A stretch of 64,000 nt of DNA, from contig NC_083525.1 of the NCBI RefSeq assembly GCF_032362555.1, positions 2,651,501 through 2,715,500 of the forward strand, read 5' to 3'. The stretch's first letter is position 1; every line of letters begins with the position of its first letter. Positions 15,101-26,535 of this stretch are shown here, piece by piece. Below the pieces are notes generated by a model. It did no database searches and was not told the origin of the DNA. It was given only the letters and a program-made list of their open reading frames with translations. The position numbers were made by a program, and so were the translations under genes. The stretch comes from Amyelois transitella (lineage: Eukaryota > Arthropoda > Insecta > Lepidoptera > Pyralidae).

Positions 15101-18100
15101 ATGTTGAGAGATAAGTTTAACATCACTGTTTTTGAAGAAGACGTTCTTGGCATGACTATGACCGAGTAAGTGCCTGAATACATCTTCGTCAATCACGGGG
15201 TATAAAATACTTATAGTCTTGAAAAGACTTATCCACACGTCGTGTAACTAATGACATACTGAATGAAATACTACTCGTATAATGACTTAAGGGGTAAAGG
15301 TAATGATTAAGACTCCGACGATGGTGACAGTTGCTAACCCATTGACATTAAAAGAAGAATGCTGGTTTTATTATGCTTTTTCTTTGATTTATTAATGAAG
15401 TTTTTTTAATATAAAACGAATAGTCCGGTACTAATTTAAAAAGAATAGGGCCACTCCATCTCTTTTCCATGAATGTTGTAAAAGGCGACTAAGGGATAGG
15501 CTTATAAACTTGAGATTCTTCTTCATAGGCTGTCACTATTTTAATCTCAATTTTATCATAAGCCTTAACAGCTGGCTGCTAACGCCTATCAGTCTTTCAA
15601 GACGGCTGGCTTTGTCTACCCCGCAAGGGATATAGACGTGATTAATTGAATTAATGAATGAGTTTTTATTTATTATACAAAATATATTTTTACAGTCTAA
15701 AAAAACTCCAAAGGGAGTCCAAAGTGGCTGATCCAAAAAGTTCAGAAGGCTTCAGCGGATATTTGAACACGTTAGGAGAAGACGAGCTGATGTCAACTGC
15801 TGATATAATACAAATGCGCACTCTTATCTATCCTAATGGCACTGTGAGTTTCATATTTTACCATATACACCTGGAAAGGAAAATATACAACAAATTGACA
15901 GACGAACCTGCACACTTTATAACATACATACATACATACATACATAATACATAACACCACGCCTCTTTCTCGGAGGGGTAGACAGAGACTACCTCTTTCC
16001 ACTTGCCACGATCTGTACACACTTCCTTCGCTTCATCCACATTCATTACTCTCTTCATGCAAGCTTGGCGGTTTCGGGTAGGTACTCTTGACCTGACCCT
16101 TTACCAGGACGTCCTTAATTTGAAACAATTGTAAATGTATAACCATTAATCAATATGAGTTAGATTTACCAGCAAAGGTTTCGGAGGTCAGACAAGAGTG
16201 GTTTCGTGAAAAAAAACGTGAATTACCCAATCCAGGATCATGATCAAAGTAATCCAGAGAGGTGAAGATGTAAGCGGTTCTAACTTCTGTGCCAGAAATA
16301 GACCTTTTGACAGTATTTATATCCTACTAGCAAAGTTTTAACGATCGATGTTTGATGATCAATTAATCGAAATTTGATTGATTGATTGATACTCGTATGA
16401 ATTTTGGGTCATGGTAAATCGATCATCATCAATAAATCGATCGTTTAAAACTTTCCCAAATAATATTTAGTTACAAGCTATCAGAGTCTTGCAAGATATA
16501 TTTGTTTTAGCGATCAGATGAACTTAACAAGGATCTGGACTACGTTTGCGTGGTGCCAGGGTTGGAAGGTCACCATGGTCGCTTCGAGCTACTCTGTGAG
16601 AGACTGAAGTTACCTGCTGTAGTAATTCAGCCAGGAATCGACATTCGAGGAGAGAGGATTGAAGAATTGGCCAGACGATTTGTTGACGTAAGTGTCAATT
16701 TGCAAGAAAAACAATGTCCATTACAGATTAACTATAAAGTTAAATCAGTCAGGACTGTGAGGACTAAAAATATTTTTAAATATAAATAAATATATACGGG
16801 ACCAATTGCACTGATTGAGTTAGCCTTGAAGTAAGTTCGAGACTTGTGTTACGAGATACTTACTCAACGATACTATATTTTATAATAAATACTTATATAG
16901 ATAAACATCCAAGACCCAGGCGAATCAGAGAAAGTTCTTTTCTCATCATGCCCTGGCCGGGATCCAAACCCGAGACCTCCGGTGTCACAGACAAGTGTAC
17001 TACCGCTGCGGCCAGAGGCCGTCAACTTATCCGTACATAAAAATTAAACTTCGTTTGCTCCCGTTTCATAGGTCCGTTTGGTTGGCCAAAATTATCTGAA
17101 TTCATTTAATATTCATAGTGTACAGACTGCTCAGACGCAGTTCCGTACGGTAAGACGATACGTACAAAAAAAAATCTATCGTCCATCTGTTTAGGAGATT
17201 TCTGGGCTGTATTTTATTTAATAATCTAGTTACAAAAAAATGACACATATAGAACAAAGATCCCTGATAAAAGTCCAACTGAATCTGTTACAAAGTCTAG
17301 AATTATTTCACGACACCAGTAAATTAAACTGTTTCTCATCTAATAACTATATTTCTATTACAGATTATAAGAAAAAAGCTGGCAGTAAAAGACCACTACT
17401 ATCTTGTAGGCTACGAGTTCGGGGCAATAATAGTTCTGGAAATGGCGGCCATTTTGGAAAAGCTTGGTAAGTTATTTTTATTAAAATCAAATTACACCAC
17501 ACTAATAAGCAACAAAAATTGTATATGTATGTATGCTTTTGTTAATCAATACTGTCTCACTGATAGGCAAAAGACAAATGGATATATGTATATTTTTATT
17601 ATTTATTGAAACAAAAAATATACCTTTTAATGTTTACAGGCATCAAGAGTACAGTCTATCTCATCGGTGGGACTCCAAGTGACATTCAGAATTCTCTAGA
17701 ATCACGAATAACCCATATGGATTCGAACTGGGAGAACGCATTACTCAATCACATGTCTTCTCTTATAAAAGGCACCAAATGCAATATCGATAATCTACAA
17801 TACATCGAATCCTGGAATAAAAAGGTAGAAGCATGCATCAAAAAACTAAGGCCATTAGTAACATTATCTACGGAGTATTTAAAAAAACAATTGGATGCAA
17901 CGCGCGAAAGAATAATAATGCTTAGAAATTGGAATTTGAAAATCAAACCGTTGGATTCCAAAGTCATTGTTCTAAGAGCAATGTTGCCAACTGAAATATC
18001 AGCGAAGGAGTTAAAACTCCTTTCTAATATCGATGTCGAAGTTTTTGAGCTGTCTTCTGCTTTGACTGATGCTGCGCTGGACTTGAAATGTTCGGCAATT

Positions 18101-18211
18101 ATTAATAATAATTTGAGTCCACATATTTTGGAAGAGTATAGAATAAGAAATAAGTGTGAAACCAGCCTTTCAACAGAAGAAATACTTCAGGTGAAGGTGG
18201 TAGATATGTAA
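127..18211 (+). CDS. Fatty acid synthase-like protein, 3' part, catalytically degenerate
   Basis: Exons: 127-269, 514-717, 1072-1258, 1546-1705, 2038-2207, 3012-3163, 3956-4139, 4567-4715, 4941-5122, 5751-5870, 6302-6411, 7006-7196, 7837-7994, 8207-8455, 8531-8648, 8768-9007, 9080-9496, 9588-9737, 9999-10099, 10353-10503, 11071-11242, 11381-11493, 11956-12120, 12407-12585, 12934-13083, 13497-13709, 14076-14181, 14594-14765, 15015-15165, 15696-15843, 16511-16687, 17364-17466, 17640-18211. All have GT..AG borders and agreeing phases, giving about 1,984 residues; the 5' end is outside. Domain order is that of animal FAS: KS tail (127-717), MAT (1546-5122; GHSVGE serine, FHS histidine, YYRG arginine), DH (5751-8648; HLIEGKNVYP and LLDAIIQ), central core (8768-9496), ER (9588-12585; HGGAGALGQ), KR (12407-14181), ACP (14594-15843), TE (16511-18211). 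KS, KR, ACP and TE have lost key residues (see findings). Probably a cytosolic lipid-synthesis paralog rather than the housekeeping FAS; substrate unknown. Confidence 0.92.
2441..2709 (+). repeat. Family E dispersed repeat
   Basis: Runs from a TATTATAAAG-type start to the characteristic end GACGAAGTCGCGGGC..AGCTAGT, widespread in Lepidoptera as far as I recall. Shares that end with copies near 29.9 and 41.9 kb. Confidence 0.55.
2817..2893 (+). repeat. Family A retroposon, 3' fragment
   Basis: Ends with the family A terminal phrase (CTACCCCGCGAGGTATATAG) and a TATG tail, in a FAS-like intron. Confidence 0.6.
3223..3476 (+). mobile_element. Family A retroposon with target-site duplication
   Basis: Nearly full-length copy between direct repeats TGTTGATTCTT (3212-3222 and 3477-3487). 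The TATG tail is at the right. It lies in a FAS-like intron. Confidence 0.8.
4157..4390 (+). repeat. Chimeric repeat: antisense family B tail joined to sense family A
   Basis: 4157-4193 is the (CATA)n tail and 3' end of family B in reverse; from 4194 the sequence is family A in forward direction to a TATG tail. Confidence 0.65.
6666..6953 (-). mobile_element. Family A retroposon with target-site duplication and a longer 5' end
   Basis: Flanked by GTGAATAACA (6656-6665 and 6954-6963). Compared with other copies it has about 30 extra bp at its 5' end, partly duplicating the CCCGGCA phrase. Confidence 0.8.
10668..10792. repeat. Intronic repeat, copy 1
   Basis: Similar to 12168-12310 in another intron of the same gene; both share GATTTCTTTGTTT, CTTTATTTTGAGAT and GTTTTGGTTGATGATAAAAA blocks. 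Confidence 0.7.
12168..12310. repeat. Intronic repeat, copy 2
   Basis: Second copy of the segment at 10668-10792, with small insertions. Confidence 0.7.
13316..13466 (+). repeat. Family A fragment
   Basis: Degenerate internal family A sequence (GGATGTCGTAAAAAGCGACT to CAAGACTGTTGGCTTTGTC) without the tail. Confidence 0.6.
15438..15645 (+). repeat. Family A copy, 5' truncated
   Basis: Starts at the AAGAATAGGGCCACTCCATC phrase and reaches the terminal ATATAGACGTGATT, without a long TATG tail. Confidence 0.65.
15926..16110 (-). mobile_element. Family B non-LTR retrotransposon 3' end
   Basis: (CATA)n tail followed by the reverse of the family B end; on the - strand it reads [22 protein letters not shown], the degraded C-terminus of a retrotransposon ORF. 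Confidence 0.7.
16331..16455. repeat. Imperfect inverted repeat in a FAS-like intron
   Basis: Left arm AAAGTTTTAACGATCGATG pairs with right arm ending ATCGATCGTTTAAAACTTT, with ~45 bp between the arms. It may be a small MITE. Confidence 0.55.
16840..17020 (+). repeat. Family C SINE-like repeat with a tRNA-like segment
   Basis: Shares TTGTGTTACGAGATACTTACT, a TATTTTATAATAA block and a CATCATGCCCTGGCCGGGAT region with 53795-53965. The reverse complement of its right part contains a B-box-like GGTTTGGATCC. Confidence 0.55.
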
Positions 18212-18250
18212 AAAATTATTTATATTTTTATATTCATTTGGTATTTGGGC

Positions 18251-18256
18251 AATAAA
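18251..18256 (+). terminator. Poly(A) signal of the FAS-like gene
   Basis: AATAAA lies 40 nt after the FAS-like stop codon. The convergent synthetase gene has its own candidate signal about 210 bp further on. Confidence 0.6.
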
Positions 18257-18468
18257 TAATATTTATTACGTTGTTTATGAGTTTTATTTAAGTAATAAAA
18301 CTATGATGACAGAAAGAAAATAAGGCCGCAAAAATCTTTAAAGCTTTGACGCACAATATGACACTATATGTACTATCAGCAACCTATAGATTTTAAAAAT
18401 ATCAGGTACCTCCTTACATTTTGGAATGCAAAAAAACACATCAATAAGACAATTCTTTGAACAAGCTG

Positions 18469-18474
18469 TTTATT
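18469..18474 (-). terminator. Candidate poly(A) signal of asparaginyl-tRNA synthetase
   Basis: TTTATT on the + strand (AATAAA on the - strand), about 365 nt after the synthetase stop. Inferred from position only. Confidence 0.35.
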
Positions 18475-18838
18475 GAACGATAAAACTGGAATACAGTTTG
18501 GAATGACATTCCTTTATATATTATGTCCAGTACCTATAAAGCCATAGTCTCTTTTAAATTATCAAATTATATTTGAAATGCATAGATTATATTTAAAATG
18601 CAACAAGTCTTGAAATATTTAAATTAAAATATAAATTAATGCTCTTACAGATAACAAATTCGTCGCATAATAATGCAAATAAATAGTTACACAACGTAAT
18701 CTAATTTAAAAATGGAATATGATTAAAACCATATCGTCTTTAGAATCATAACTTGCCAAAGAAAAAAAAAACAAAACACTGGCCGCTCAATACAAAAAAC
18801 GCGAAATAAATAGAAATAGATTCCAAATTTGAATATTT

Positions 18839-21800
18839 CTATGGCGTGCAACGTTCCAAAAAGCGCGGGTAGAGGCAAACGTCGCGGATGTGGTATCTGT
18901 CAAGGAGCCAGCAGAGGAATCGTTCGAGTCCAAGTCCGTAGCCGCCGTGGGGAACAGAGCCGAACTTGCGCTGGTCGGTGTACCAGTAGTACGGAGCTGG
19001 GTCGATACCCTCGCGCTTGTAACCTATAAAGAAAATTATTTCTTAGTTGCATATTAGATGCCGTGTCGTTCCCGGCACCAATACAAAAAAGAATAGGACC
19101 ACTCCATCTCTTTCCCATGGATGTCGTAAAAGGATAGGCTTACAAACTTGGGATTCTTTTCTAGGCGATGGGCTAGCAACCTGTCACTATTTGAATCTCA
19201 ATTCTATCACTAAGCCAAATAGCTGAACGTGGCCATTCAGTCTTTTCCAAGACTGTTGGCTCTGTCTACCCAGCAAGGGATATAGACGTGACCATATGTA
19301 TGTATGTATGTATGTTGCATATTTAGAGGCACACACGGCTTGGAGATACCTAGGGCATCTCTCTTTCACCAATCAAAACGAGGTGACGCAGCTATCTCCC
19401 GAGCCTTACCATTTTCCAGAACACGGTTATAGTGTTGTGACCAATAACGGTACTCATGATAACGTTGGCTAGTCAACTGCAAAGGAGTCACTGGCCAAGT
19501 CCGAAATGAAAGTACTAAAGCACACAGAAATGCCAAATAAATCATATCACTTATTTTCCGTCGAAAAACTCTTCGTAGGACCAAATTTTCAGGCTCGGCC
19601 TGTCTTGCTTGCATTACAACTTGTAGGATTCCAAACGATAGTACTAGGCGCGCATAAATTCTAAACCAGTCTCACAAACAAACTCCATTAATCGGCGGTT
19701 CAAATTTTCAAAGGAATAATATCCGACACTGATTTCATACGATCCAAAGTACTAGGCACGCATAATTGCTTAGCAAGTCTTACCTTCCAGCAGCTCCTCG
19801 TAGTCCCAAATCCTCATGGATCCACCGACCATTTCTCCCACTCCTGGCATCAGCAGATCCACAGATTCAGTCAACCGATTATCTTCCTTGCACCTCGGCA
19901 TGTAGAAGGATTTGATTTCAGCTGGAAATTTGCATAAAAGTATCGGTTCCCCAATTTGGTCAGTCATCTTGCGTTCGGGCATTTCCGGTATGTCCTGGAA
20001 TAATAAATGAATATATTGTATTAAATACACAGGGACAAAATTATTGTGTCAGATTGCTCTAATATTATTTTGGCTCAAACATAAATTCATGCCTCTTTCC
20101 CAGATAATTTTTTCACGAGACAAAAAAAAAATTGCTCATTCTCTCAAACTCGATGGGAATCCTTGTCGAGACACTAACACAAGATTAACTTAAAGAAAAC
20201 CGATTATGTTAAAATTTTAAACACAAGTTAGACCTTGAAAGGACATATATTTTACGAACCTGGACTAAAACTAGCATTCTGAGTGGTTTTCCCAAAAAAA
20301 GGGAATTTCTTTTTTTTATCTGAATCTGAAAACCTACCTCTCCAAATTTGTAATATGTCCCGTCATCTTTTGTAATTTCATTGGCGCGCAAATAATCGAT
20401 AGCTTCGGCGTACGTCATCCGCTTGAACGGTTTCTTGGGCGCCTAAAAATAAAACCAAAAATAATTTGTACAAATACATAAAATAAGTACAAATACATAA
20501 AATAAATTAGTACCTATACATAAAATAAATTTAGATAGATAATTTTGAAATTAAGTCTCGATTTCACCATAAAGGTGATCGCGGCCTTACAGTATTTTTA
20601 AGACTGCTGGTGCAGTCCATCCGGTATGGAATAAAGACGTAATCCATATATTCTTAGGTTTCTATTGATCTCCGATGATTGAAATTTAACGAAAATAGGC
20701 AATCGAGGTCAATAATTCATCTCGAATGTTTCTCTTAAAAGGCGACTAAGGGGTAGGTACACTTACGATTATTCCGCTAGCAACCTTTCACTATTTGAAT
20801 CTCAATTCGAACATAAAGCCAAACAACTGAACGTGACCTTTTAGTTTTTCAAGACTGCTGCCTCATTCTTCCACCAAGACATATAGACGTGATTATATAT
20901 AATGTTTTTCTATATATTCCTTATTTTATATAAATACTTCCGTGTTGGAATCAAACAGTTCCCTTACCACAAAGTTGGGGTTGAGGTCATAGACCAGCTC
21001 AGCGGCGGGGGAGTTCAGCACTCTGTTGACCACGTCCACGACCAGGTCCTCGATCCTATCGAGAAGGTCGTTGAACGTTATGAACGGACATTCCGCTTCC
21101 ACGTGGCTGTATCTGTAAATAACAAGAATAAATTTCAATTAAAGTAATTTCCGAAACCGCCGAGCTTGCATGAAGAGAGTTATGAATGTGGATGAAGCGA
21201 AGGAAGTATGCATAGATCGTGGCAAGTGGAAAGATGTAGTCTCTGCCTACCCCTCCGGGAAAGAGGCGTGATTTTATGTATGTATGTATGTAATTATTGC
21301 TCCAAATTTGGTTAGTTAGAAGAAATAATGTGCCGTGTGGTTCCCGGCACCAATACAAAAAAGAAAAGGACCACTCCATCTCTTTCCCATGGATGTCGTA
21401 AAAGGCGACTAAGGTATAGGCTTACAAACTTGGGATTATTTTTTAGGCAATGGGCTAGCAACCTATCACTATTTGAATCTCAATTCTATCGTTAAGCCAA
21501 ATAGTTGAACGTGGCCATTCAGTCTTTTAAAGACTGTGTTGGCTCTGTCTACCCCGCAAGGGATATAGACGTGACCGTATGTACATATGTATGTAAATGA
21601 ACACTCACTCAGCAAGATGGCGGCGCGTGCGCGATTGTTCTGCGCGGTAGGACTGCGCAATGCAGTACACGTCGCCCAGCGCGGGCAGGCACGTCTCCAG
21701 GTACAGCTGCGAGCTCTGTGTTAGGTACGCGTTTGCTCTGTGGAGGACAAAGGAAACATTTTATTTATTTATTCACTAACAACAATTACATACATACATA

Positions 21801-24800
21801 CATACATAAATAAAATCACGCCTCTTTCCCGGAGGGGTAGGCAGAGACTACCTCTTCCCACTTGTCACGATCCCTGCATACTTCCTTTGCTTCATCCACA
21901 TTCATAACTCTCTTCATGCAAACTCGGCGGTTTCGGGTACTTTTGACAATTACATTGTGTTTGAATTGAAGTACTTACTTATAACTAAACACGGGTGATA
22001 CAAAATATACTTACATTTTAAATTTAAAAATGTCAAAAGGTAAAATAAAGATTAAAAATCAAAACCAATCAATTTAATTTAGTTTATACTAGCTCTTTGT
22101 TTTGTTTGTTTTTTTTTTGTAATATCTGTAGTGTACATACGATAGAACCCAAAAATACAGTAAATTAGAAAGATAAAGTATACAAAGTCGGAAAAAGTTC
22201 ACTCACAATCGCAATACAAAAATCCCACCTACCTTCATAAAAAATACGGTCGATTGGCGAACCTACTCCTTTTTTTTCGTCAAGTCGATTAACAAAACAA
22301 AATAACAAGTGCGATTACTCACCCAAAATAATCAAATTTGAATAAAGTACTGCCGCCTTCACACTGAGTCTGCACCAAGGTAGGCGGGTGCACTTCGGTG
22401 TACTTCCTCGCAGCGAAGTGATCGCGGAAAGCGGCCACCGCGGCGGCGCGTGCGCGCAGCACCTTTGACGTGTTCTCACCGCGGATCATGATGTGCCTGG
22501 AATGAAGATTAAAAAATGATCACCACGTAGTGATTATATCCTCTTTGTTGATTACTGTTGGCTCTGTCTACCCCGCAAGGGATATAGACGTGACTATATG
22601 TATGTATGTATGTATGCATTGTTGATTACAATGAATATTTAAATGGGGAATTAAATTAAACAACGCTTCTCTACAACACGGTCTGGGATCCACTTCCAGA
22701 AAAATAAGTAGCGTCTTGAGTTTTAAAGAAGAATGTCCTAAGTAAATATAAATATTTTGTTTAATAAACAAATACATTTATACAGACTTCTCCGATTTTT
22801 ATGTTATTTGGCACAATGTGTGGTTCACGGCACTTAAGAATAGGATGTTACCACTCCATATCTTTCCAATGGAAGTCTTAAAAGGCGACTTAAGAATTCT
22901 ACTTAATTCTATCAGTTGGCCATACGGCTGAATGTGACCTTTCAGTCTTTTTCAAACTATTGGCTCCGTCTACCCCGTAAGGGATAAAACGTGATTACAT
23001 GTATGTATTTCACAGCGACAGACGAAACATTCAGGAGTAACATAAGTTACAATGGAAATTCCCACGGGAGTACAACTTCAAGCCAGGAATTGTACTGCCT
23101 ACCCCTCACCTGTTATCTAGCTGCACGTCGGGATGAGCTTCTTCGTTCAGTATGGCGTCAGCGCCACCTGGCGGCGCGAGCCCGACCAGCTCCCAGTAGT
23201 CTGCTGTCAACTCATGGCCGCCTGGTGCCTGTGGGAAAAAGATGATGCTTAATAATAAAATAATAATAAATACATACATACATACATACATATGTTCACG
23301 TCTATATCCCTTGCGGGGTAGACAGAGATAACAGTCTTGAAAGGACTGAATGGCCACGTTCAGCTATTTGGCTTAATGATAGAATTGAGATTCAAATAGT
23401 GACAGGTTGCTAGCCCATCGCCTAAAAAAGAATCCCAAGTTTGTAAGCCTATCCCTTAGTCGCCTTTTACGACATCCATGGGAAAGAGATGGAGTGGTCC
23501 TATTCTTTTTTGTATTGGTGCCGGGAACCACACGGCACATATAATAATAATTTATTTCAGATTTGTATCCATATTGTGTTAGTAAAAATTTATTTTAACT
23601 TATTCTAGGTTTAGTAACAATTCATTTTAAATTAAATATTATATAATTAAAGTAACATAATTGGCCATTTAATGATTGAACTGGTTCAACTAGTTTAAAA
23701 TCATTGGTAGCTGAAGTAAGTACATATACACATAACAACTACATTATATGTGTGTAGACATAATTCATAGTCACAGCTCTCATAGGCCAAATCTGAATAA
23801 TACCAAAAAGCAACTGACAACTGACTTTGGGGACTGTGTTAACCAATATACAAAAAAAAACACTTCTTTTCATGCACCAACTTGCCTCAGACTTATGCAA
23901 GAAGGATTTTAAAGATCAAATGAAGATAAAATCACACCCATAAAATCACTTTCCACTTACCAATCTTTGCATACTTCTTTCATAATTCTTTCACTTCATC
24001 CACATCCCTAACAACCAATTCATCCATATTCATGAAGATACATACATACATAAAATCACACCTCTTTCTCGGGGGGGGTAGGCAGACTACTTGCTTTTTT
24101 TCTTTCCGCTTCATCCACATTCATAACTCTCTTCATGCAAGCTCGCCAATTTCGGGTATTCATGAAGATCAACCTATCTGACTACCATATTTTCTACGTC
24201 AATCTAGCATTCAATTTAAAATGGGCCATTATCAAAAATAACATTTTCATAACAATAAAATCAGTAAGCACTCATACTCACCATCTTGCCCTCAGGCACC
24301 GCTTCCAGGGTGCCCCACAGCTTGACGGAGGACTCTGTGGACAGCACCAGCGCGTTGTACGTCTGACAGAGCTGACCGTGCAGCACGCACTGCAGGAAGC
24401 CCGTGCCGTCTCGCAGGGTCATGAACGTGAGCCCGCGCCCTTGTCTGCGCAGGCGGTGCACCCAACCGCGGACGCATATACGCTTGCCCCGGTATTCGCC
24501 AGCTGTGGAGGTAAACTGAATATATAAAACGCAAAATTATTTATTAAAAAAAAAATTTATTGTTTGTACTTTCATTAAAATGTAATAGTTCACTGGTAGT
24601 AGGTACACGTTCTCTTTTTGTTTGGTACCTCTTCACAGGTTATTGAATTTTTCTTGAAATATCACATAGGTATATATATAATAAAGAGTCTGAAGAAGGT
24701 AGGGTACTGTACATCCCGGTAGAAACTATAGTGCCCATGGGATTTGCGAAATTCCGAAAATGTATTTTTTTATAAGTGGAGCCAATTTCGTCGCTTTTTG

Positions 24801-26367
24801 TAGGTGACATTTAATTTAATTCTGTTTGTATAGGTAGTGTGTTTATTTAGTTGCTTTTTTGTTAAATGGCATTAAATTTAAATTCGCTTTTTGAAGATGC
24901 GAAGAAGAAAGTGAAGTCACGGGTAAAAGCTAGTTGTGCTATAAACCTGTATATTAAAATGTATAAATATTGTTTCCATTCATATTCACCAATTCGGTAT
25001 TGACTATGTAGACGTAACTTGGTTTATGTTAGATCAACTGAATAATTTTGCTGATTCTCATTTTAAAATCACATCTATTCCAATTTTTTCTTTACTGATG
25101 AAAGATTTCTTAAGACCTGTGTATTTGCTCAGCTGTTAAACCATTATGAATATAAGATATCTATTTATATGTGGTGTGTATACAAATTACTATATGTACT
25201 AAGTTTTGTACAGGGTTCCATTCCCTTGGAAAATTCAAGGAAAAAAAGGTCAGTGTTGGATAGAGTGATAGATCACTTTTTGTAAGGACTTATTTTTGGC
25301 ATATTTTTATGCCCTATTTTTTATGATGCCAGGGCTTAGATAAAGTATTAGAGTAAAAGCATTCCTTAAGGTGATATGAACTTTTTCGCTGCATATTATA
25401 GTTCCAGAGATATCAACACTTCTCTTATATAATCTGTATTTAGGTGGTGAAGGTTTACAAAAAAGTGTCCCATACAAACGTTGCTCTTGGCAAGAGTGTG
25501 TCTATGCATAAAATTGGGGGTTTTCATGACATCACAGCCGCCTTAAAAAAATTACTTATTCCTGAGAATCATTGACGAAAAACTCTGAAAATATCACATG
25601 CAGCAAAAAAGTTGATATGACCTTAAGGAATGCTTTTACTCTAATGCTTTATTTTTTGCCTTAAGGGATGCTTTTGGTCATTTAAAAGTTTATTTTGATG
25701 CTAATTCATTATATTTGTCTATGCCAGCAATATTTTATTGTAATTGCATTACAAAGTAACAACACACACTGTATTACATGTAGTTGCATTACAAACAAGA
25801 TGATGCAACTTATTAACAGTTGCCACATAAAAAAATAATATTGCATTGTTGTTGCACCTTGTCTCTGTGAAATGCTTAACTTAACATTATTTTGAACAAA
25901 CTTACCCTCAGATATTTTCAAAACTTTAGCTTTAGGAAGTTTCGGGTCCAATTTAAGAACAATTTTTTTTGCTTCTTCTAAATTTTGGGACCTCTTTTCA
26001 TGACTTTCCTCCTCAGCTTTTGCCTTGTCAGCGGCTTTATGGCACTCTCTCACCCAAATCTTCTGGATTTTCTTCAACTGGGACTTAGCCACGACTTCAT
26101 ATTTCTGAGTGGTATCTTTTGCGTCCACGTAGATCGTAGGGAAGGGCTCTTTACCGGCGAAGCGCATCGCTTGTAAAACGGTCTTAAATGGTTTCTCTTC
26201 AGTCCCATTGCCAGTGGTATCATCACCATTCTTATCTGATGTGTATATCTCTTCTGGAAAATAAAATTAAAATATTTTTATTTATATTTAAGCATATGTT
26301 TATAGTAAGGTTAGAAAAGCAAATGCAACAACTTACTGAGAGTGAGTTTCTCTATATCTGCCATCAT
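18839..26367 (-). CDS. Asparagine--tRNA ligase, cytoplasmic
   Basis: Class II aminoacyl-tRNA synthetase that charges tRNA-Asn in the cytosol. Ten exons in transcript order: 26367-26337, 26253-25906, 24502-24282, 23228-23110, 22496-22323, 21737-21609, 21112-20968, 20442-20338, 19994-19784, 19023-18839. All phases agree, giving 555 residues (animal NARS1 is about 548). Visible landmarks: the N-terminal animal-type extension with [12 protein letters not shown] and a charged helix, the OB-fold anticodon-binding segment starting [10 protein letters not shown], class II motif 2 ([23 protein letters not shown]), motif 3 ([13 protein letters not shown]), and the C-terminus [11 protein letters not shown]. 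The start is MMADIEK; the second ATG, 3 nt downstream, is also possible. Introns carry several retroposons and a hairpin element, and a nested hAT insertion lies 161 bp upstream of the start codon. No catalytic motif is missing. Confidence 0.96.
19059..19314 (+). mobile_element. Family A retroposon with target-site duplication
   Basis: Full-length copy between TTGCATATTAGA (19047-19058) and TTGCATATTTAGA (19315-19327), in the last intron of the synthetase gene. Confidence 0.8.
20735..20903 (+). repeat. Family A copy, degenerate
   Basis: Diverged internal and 3' part of family A ending in ATATAGACGTGATTATAT; another degraded piece lies at about 20560-20650. Confidence 0.5.
21147..21293 (+). 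mobile_element. Family B 3' end
   Basis: GAAACCGCCGAGCTTGCATG to the GAGGCGTGATTTTATGTATG tail. Confidence 0.7.
21330..21595 (+). mobile_element. Family A retroposon, full length
   Basis: From TGCCGTGTGGTTCCCGGCAC to a TATG-type tail in a synthetase intron. No clean duplication seen. Confidence 0.7.
21788..21953 (-). mobile_element. Family B 3' end
   Basis: (CATA)n tail then reverse family B to CTCGGCGGTTTCGGGTA. Confidence 0.7.
22552..22615 (+). repeat. Family A 3' fragment
   Basis: Only the last ~45 bp plus a (TATG)n tail. Confidence 0.65.
22811..23008 (+). repeat. Family A copy, diverged
   Basis: From a CGGCACTTAAGAATAGGATG variant to GTGATTACATGTATGTA, with internal deletions. Confidence 0.55.
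23271..23539 (-). mobile_element. Family A retroposon, full length
   Basis: (CATA)n tail to CCACACGGCAC. Both flanks are AATAATAATAA-like, compatible with a duplication in simple sequence. Confidence 0.75.
24024..24160 (-). mobile_element. Family B 3' end
   Basis: Short CATA tail, then reverse family B to AGCTCGCCAATTTCGGGTA. A more degraded piece lies at 23935-24023. Confidence 0.6.
24675..24940 (+). repeat. Family E-like dispersed repeat
   Basis: Diverged copy ending GAAGTCACGGGTAAAAGCTAGT in a synthetase intron. Confidence 0.4.
25340..25652. repeat. MITE-like element with 55-bp inverted repeats
   Basis: Arms 25340-25394 and 25598-25652 are inverted copies with few mismatches (ATAAAGTATTAGAGTAAAAG on the left, ATAAAGCATTAGAGTAAAAG as reverse complement on the right). 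It contains no ORF and lies in the second synthetase intron. Confidence 0.75.
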
Positions 26368-26527
26368 GCAGTATCAATATATAAAGGTTAAGATATTCTG
26401 CTACTTATTTTCTCAACAGTGGAAATTTAGAAAACTTTGCAGCAATGCAGCTTCTTTAGCGATGAGACGACCACGTCTTGACTTGACGTCTTACGATATT
26501 ACGATTGACAGTTTTGACAGGCTGACT

Positions 26528-26535
26528 CACCTAAG
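26528..26535. repeat. Left 8-bp target-site duplication of the hAT element
   Basis: CACCTAAG directly before the element's first base. The same 8 bp recur at 27836-27843. Confidence 0.9.

Noticed and set aside
21779-21812. (CATA)n and (TATG)n runs as independent microsatellites
   Set aside because: Nearly all of them are the 3' tails of family A or B retroposons.
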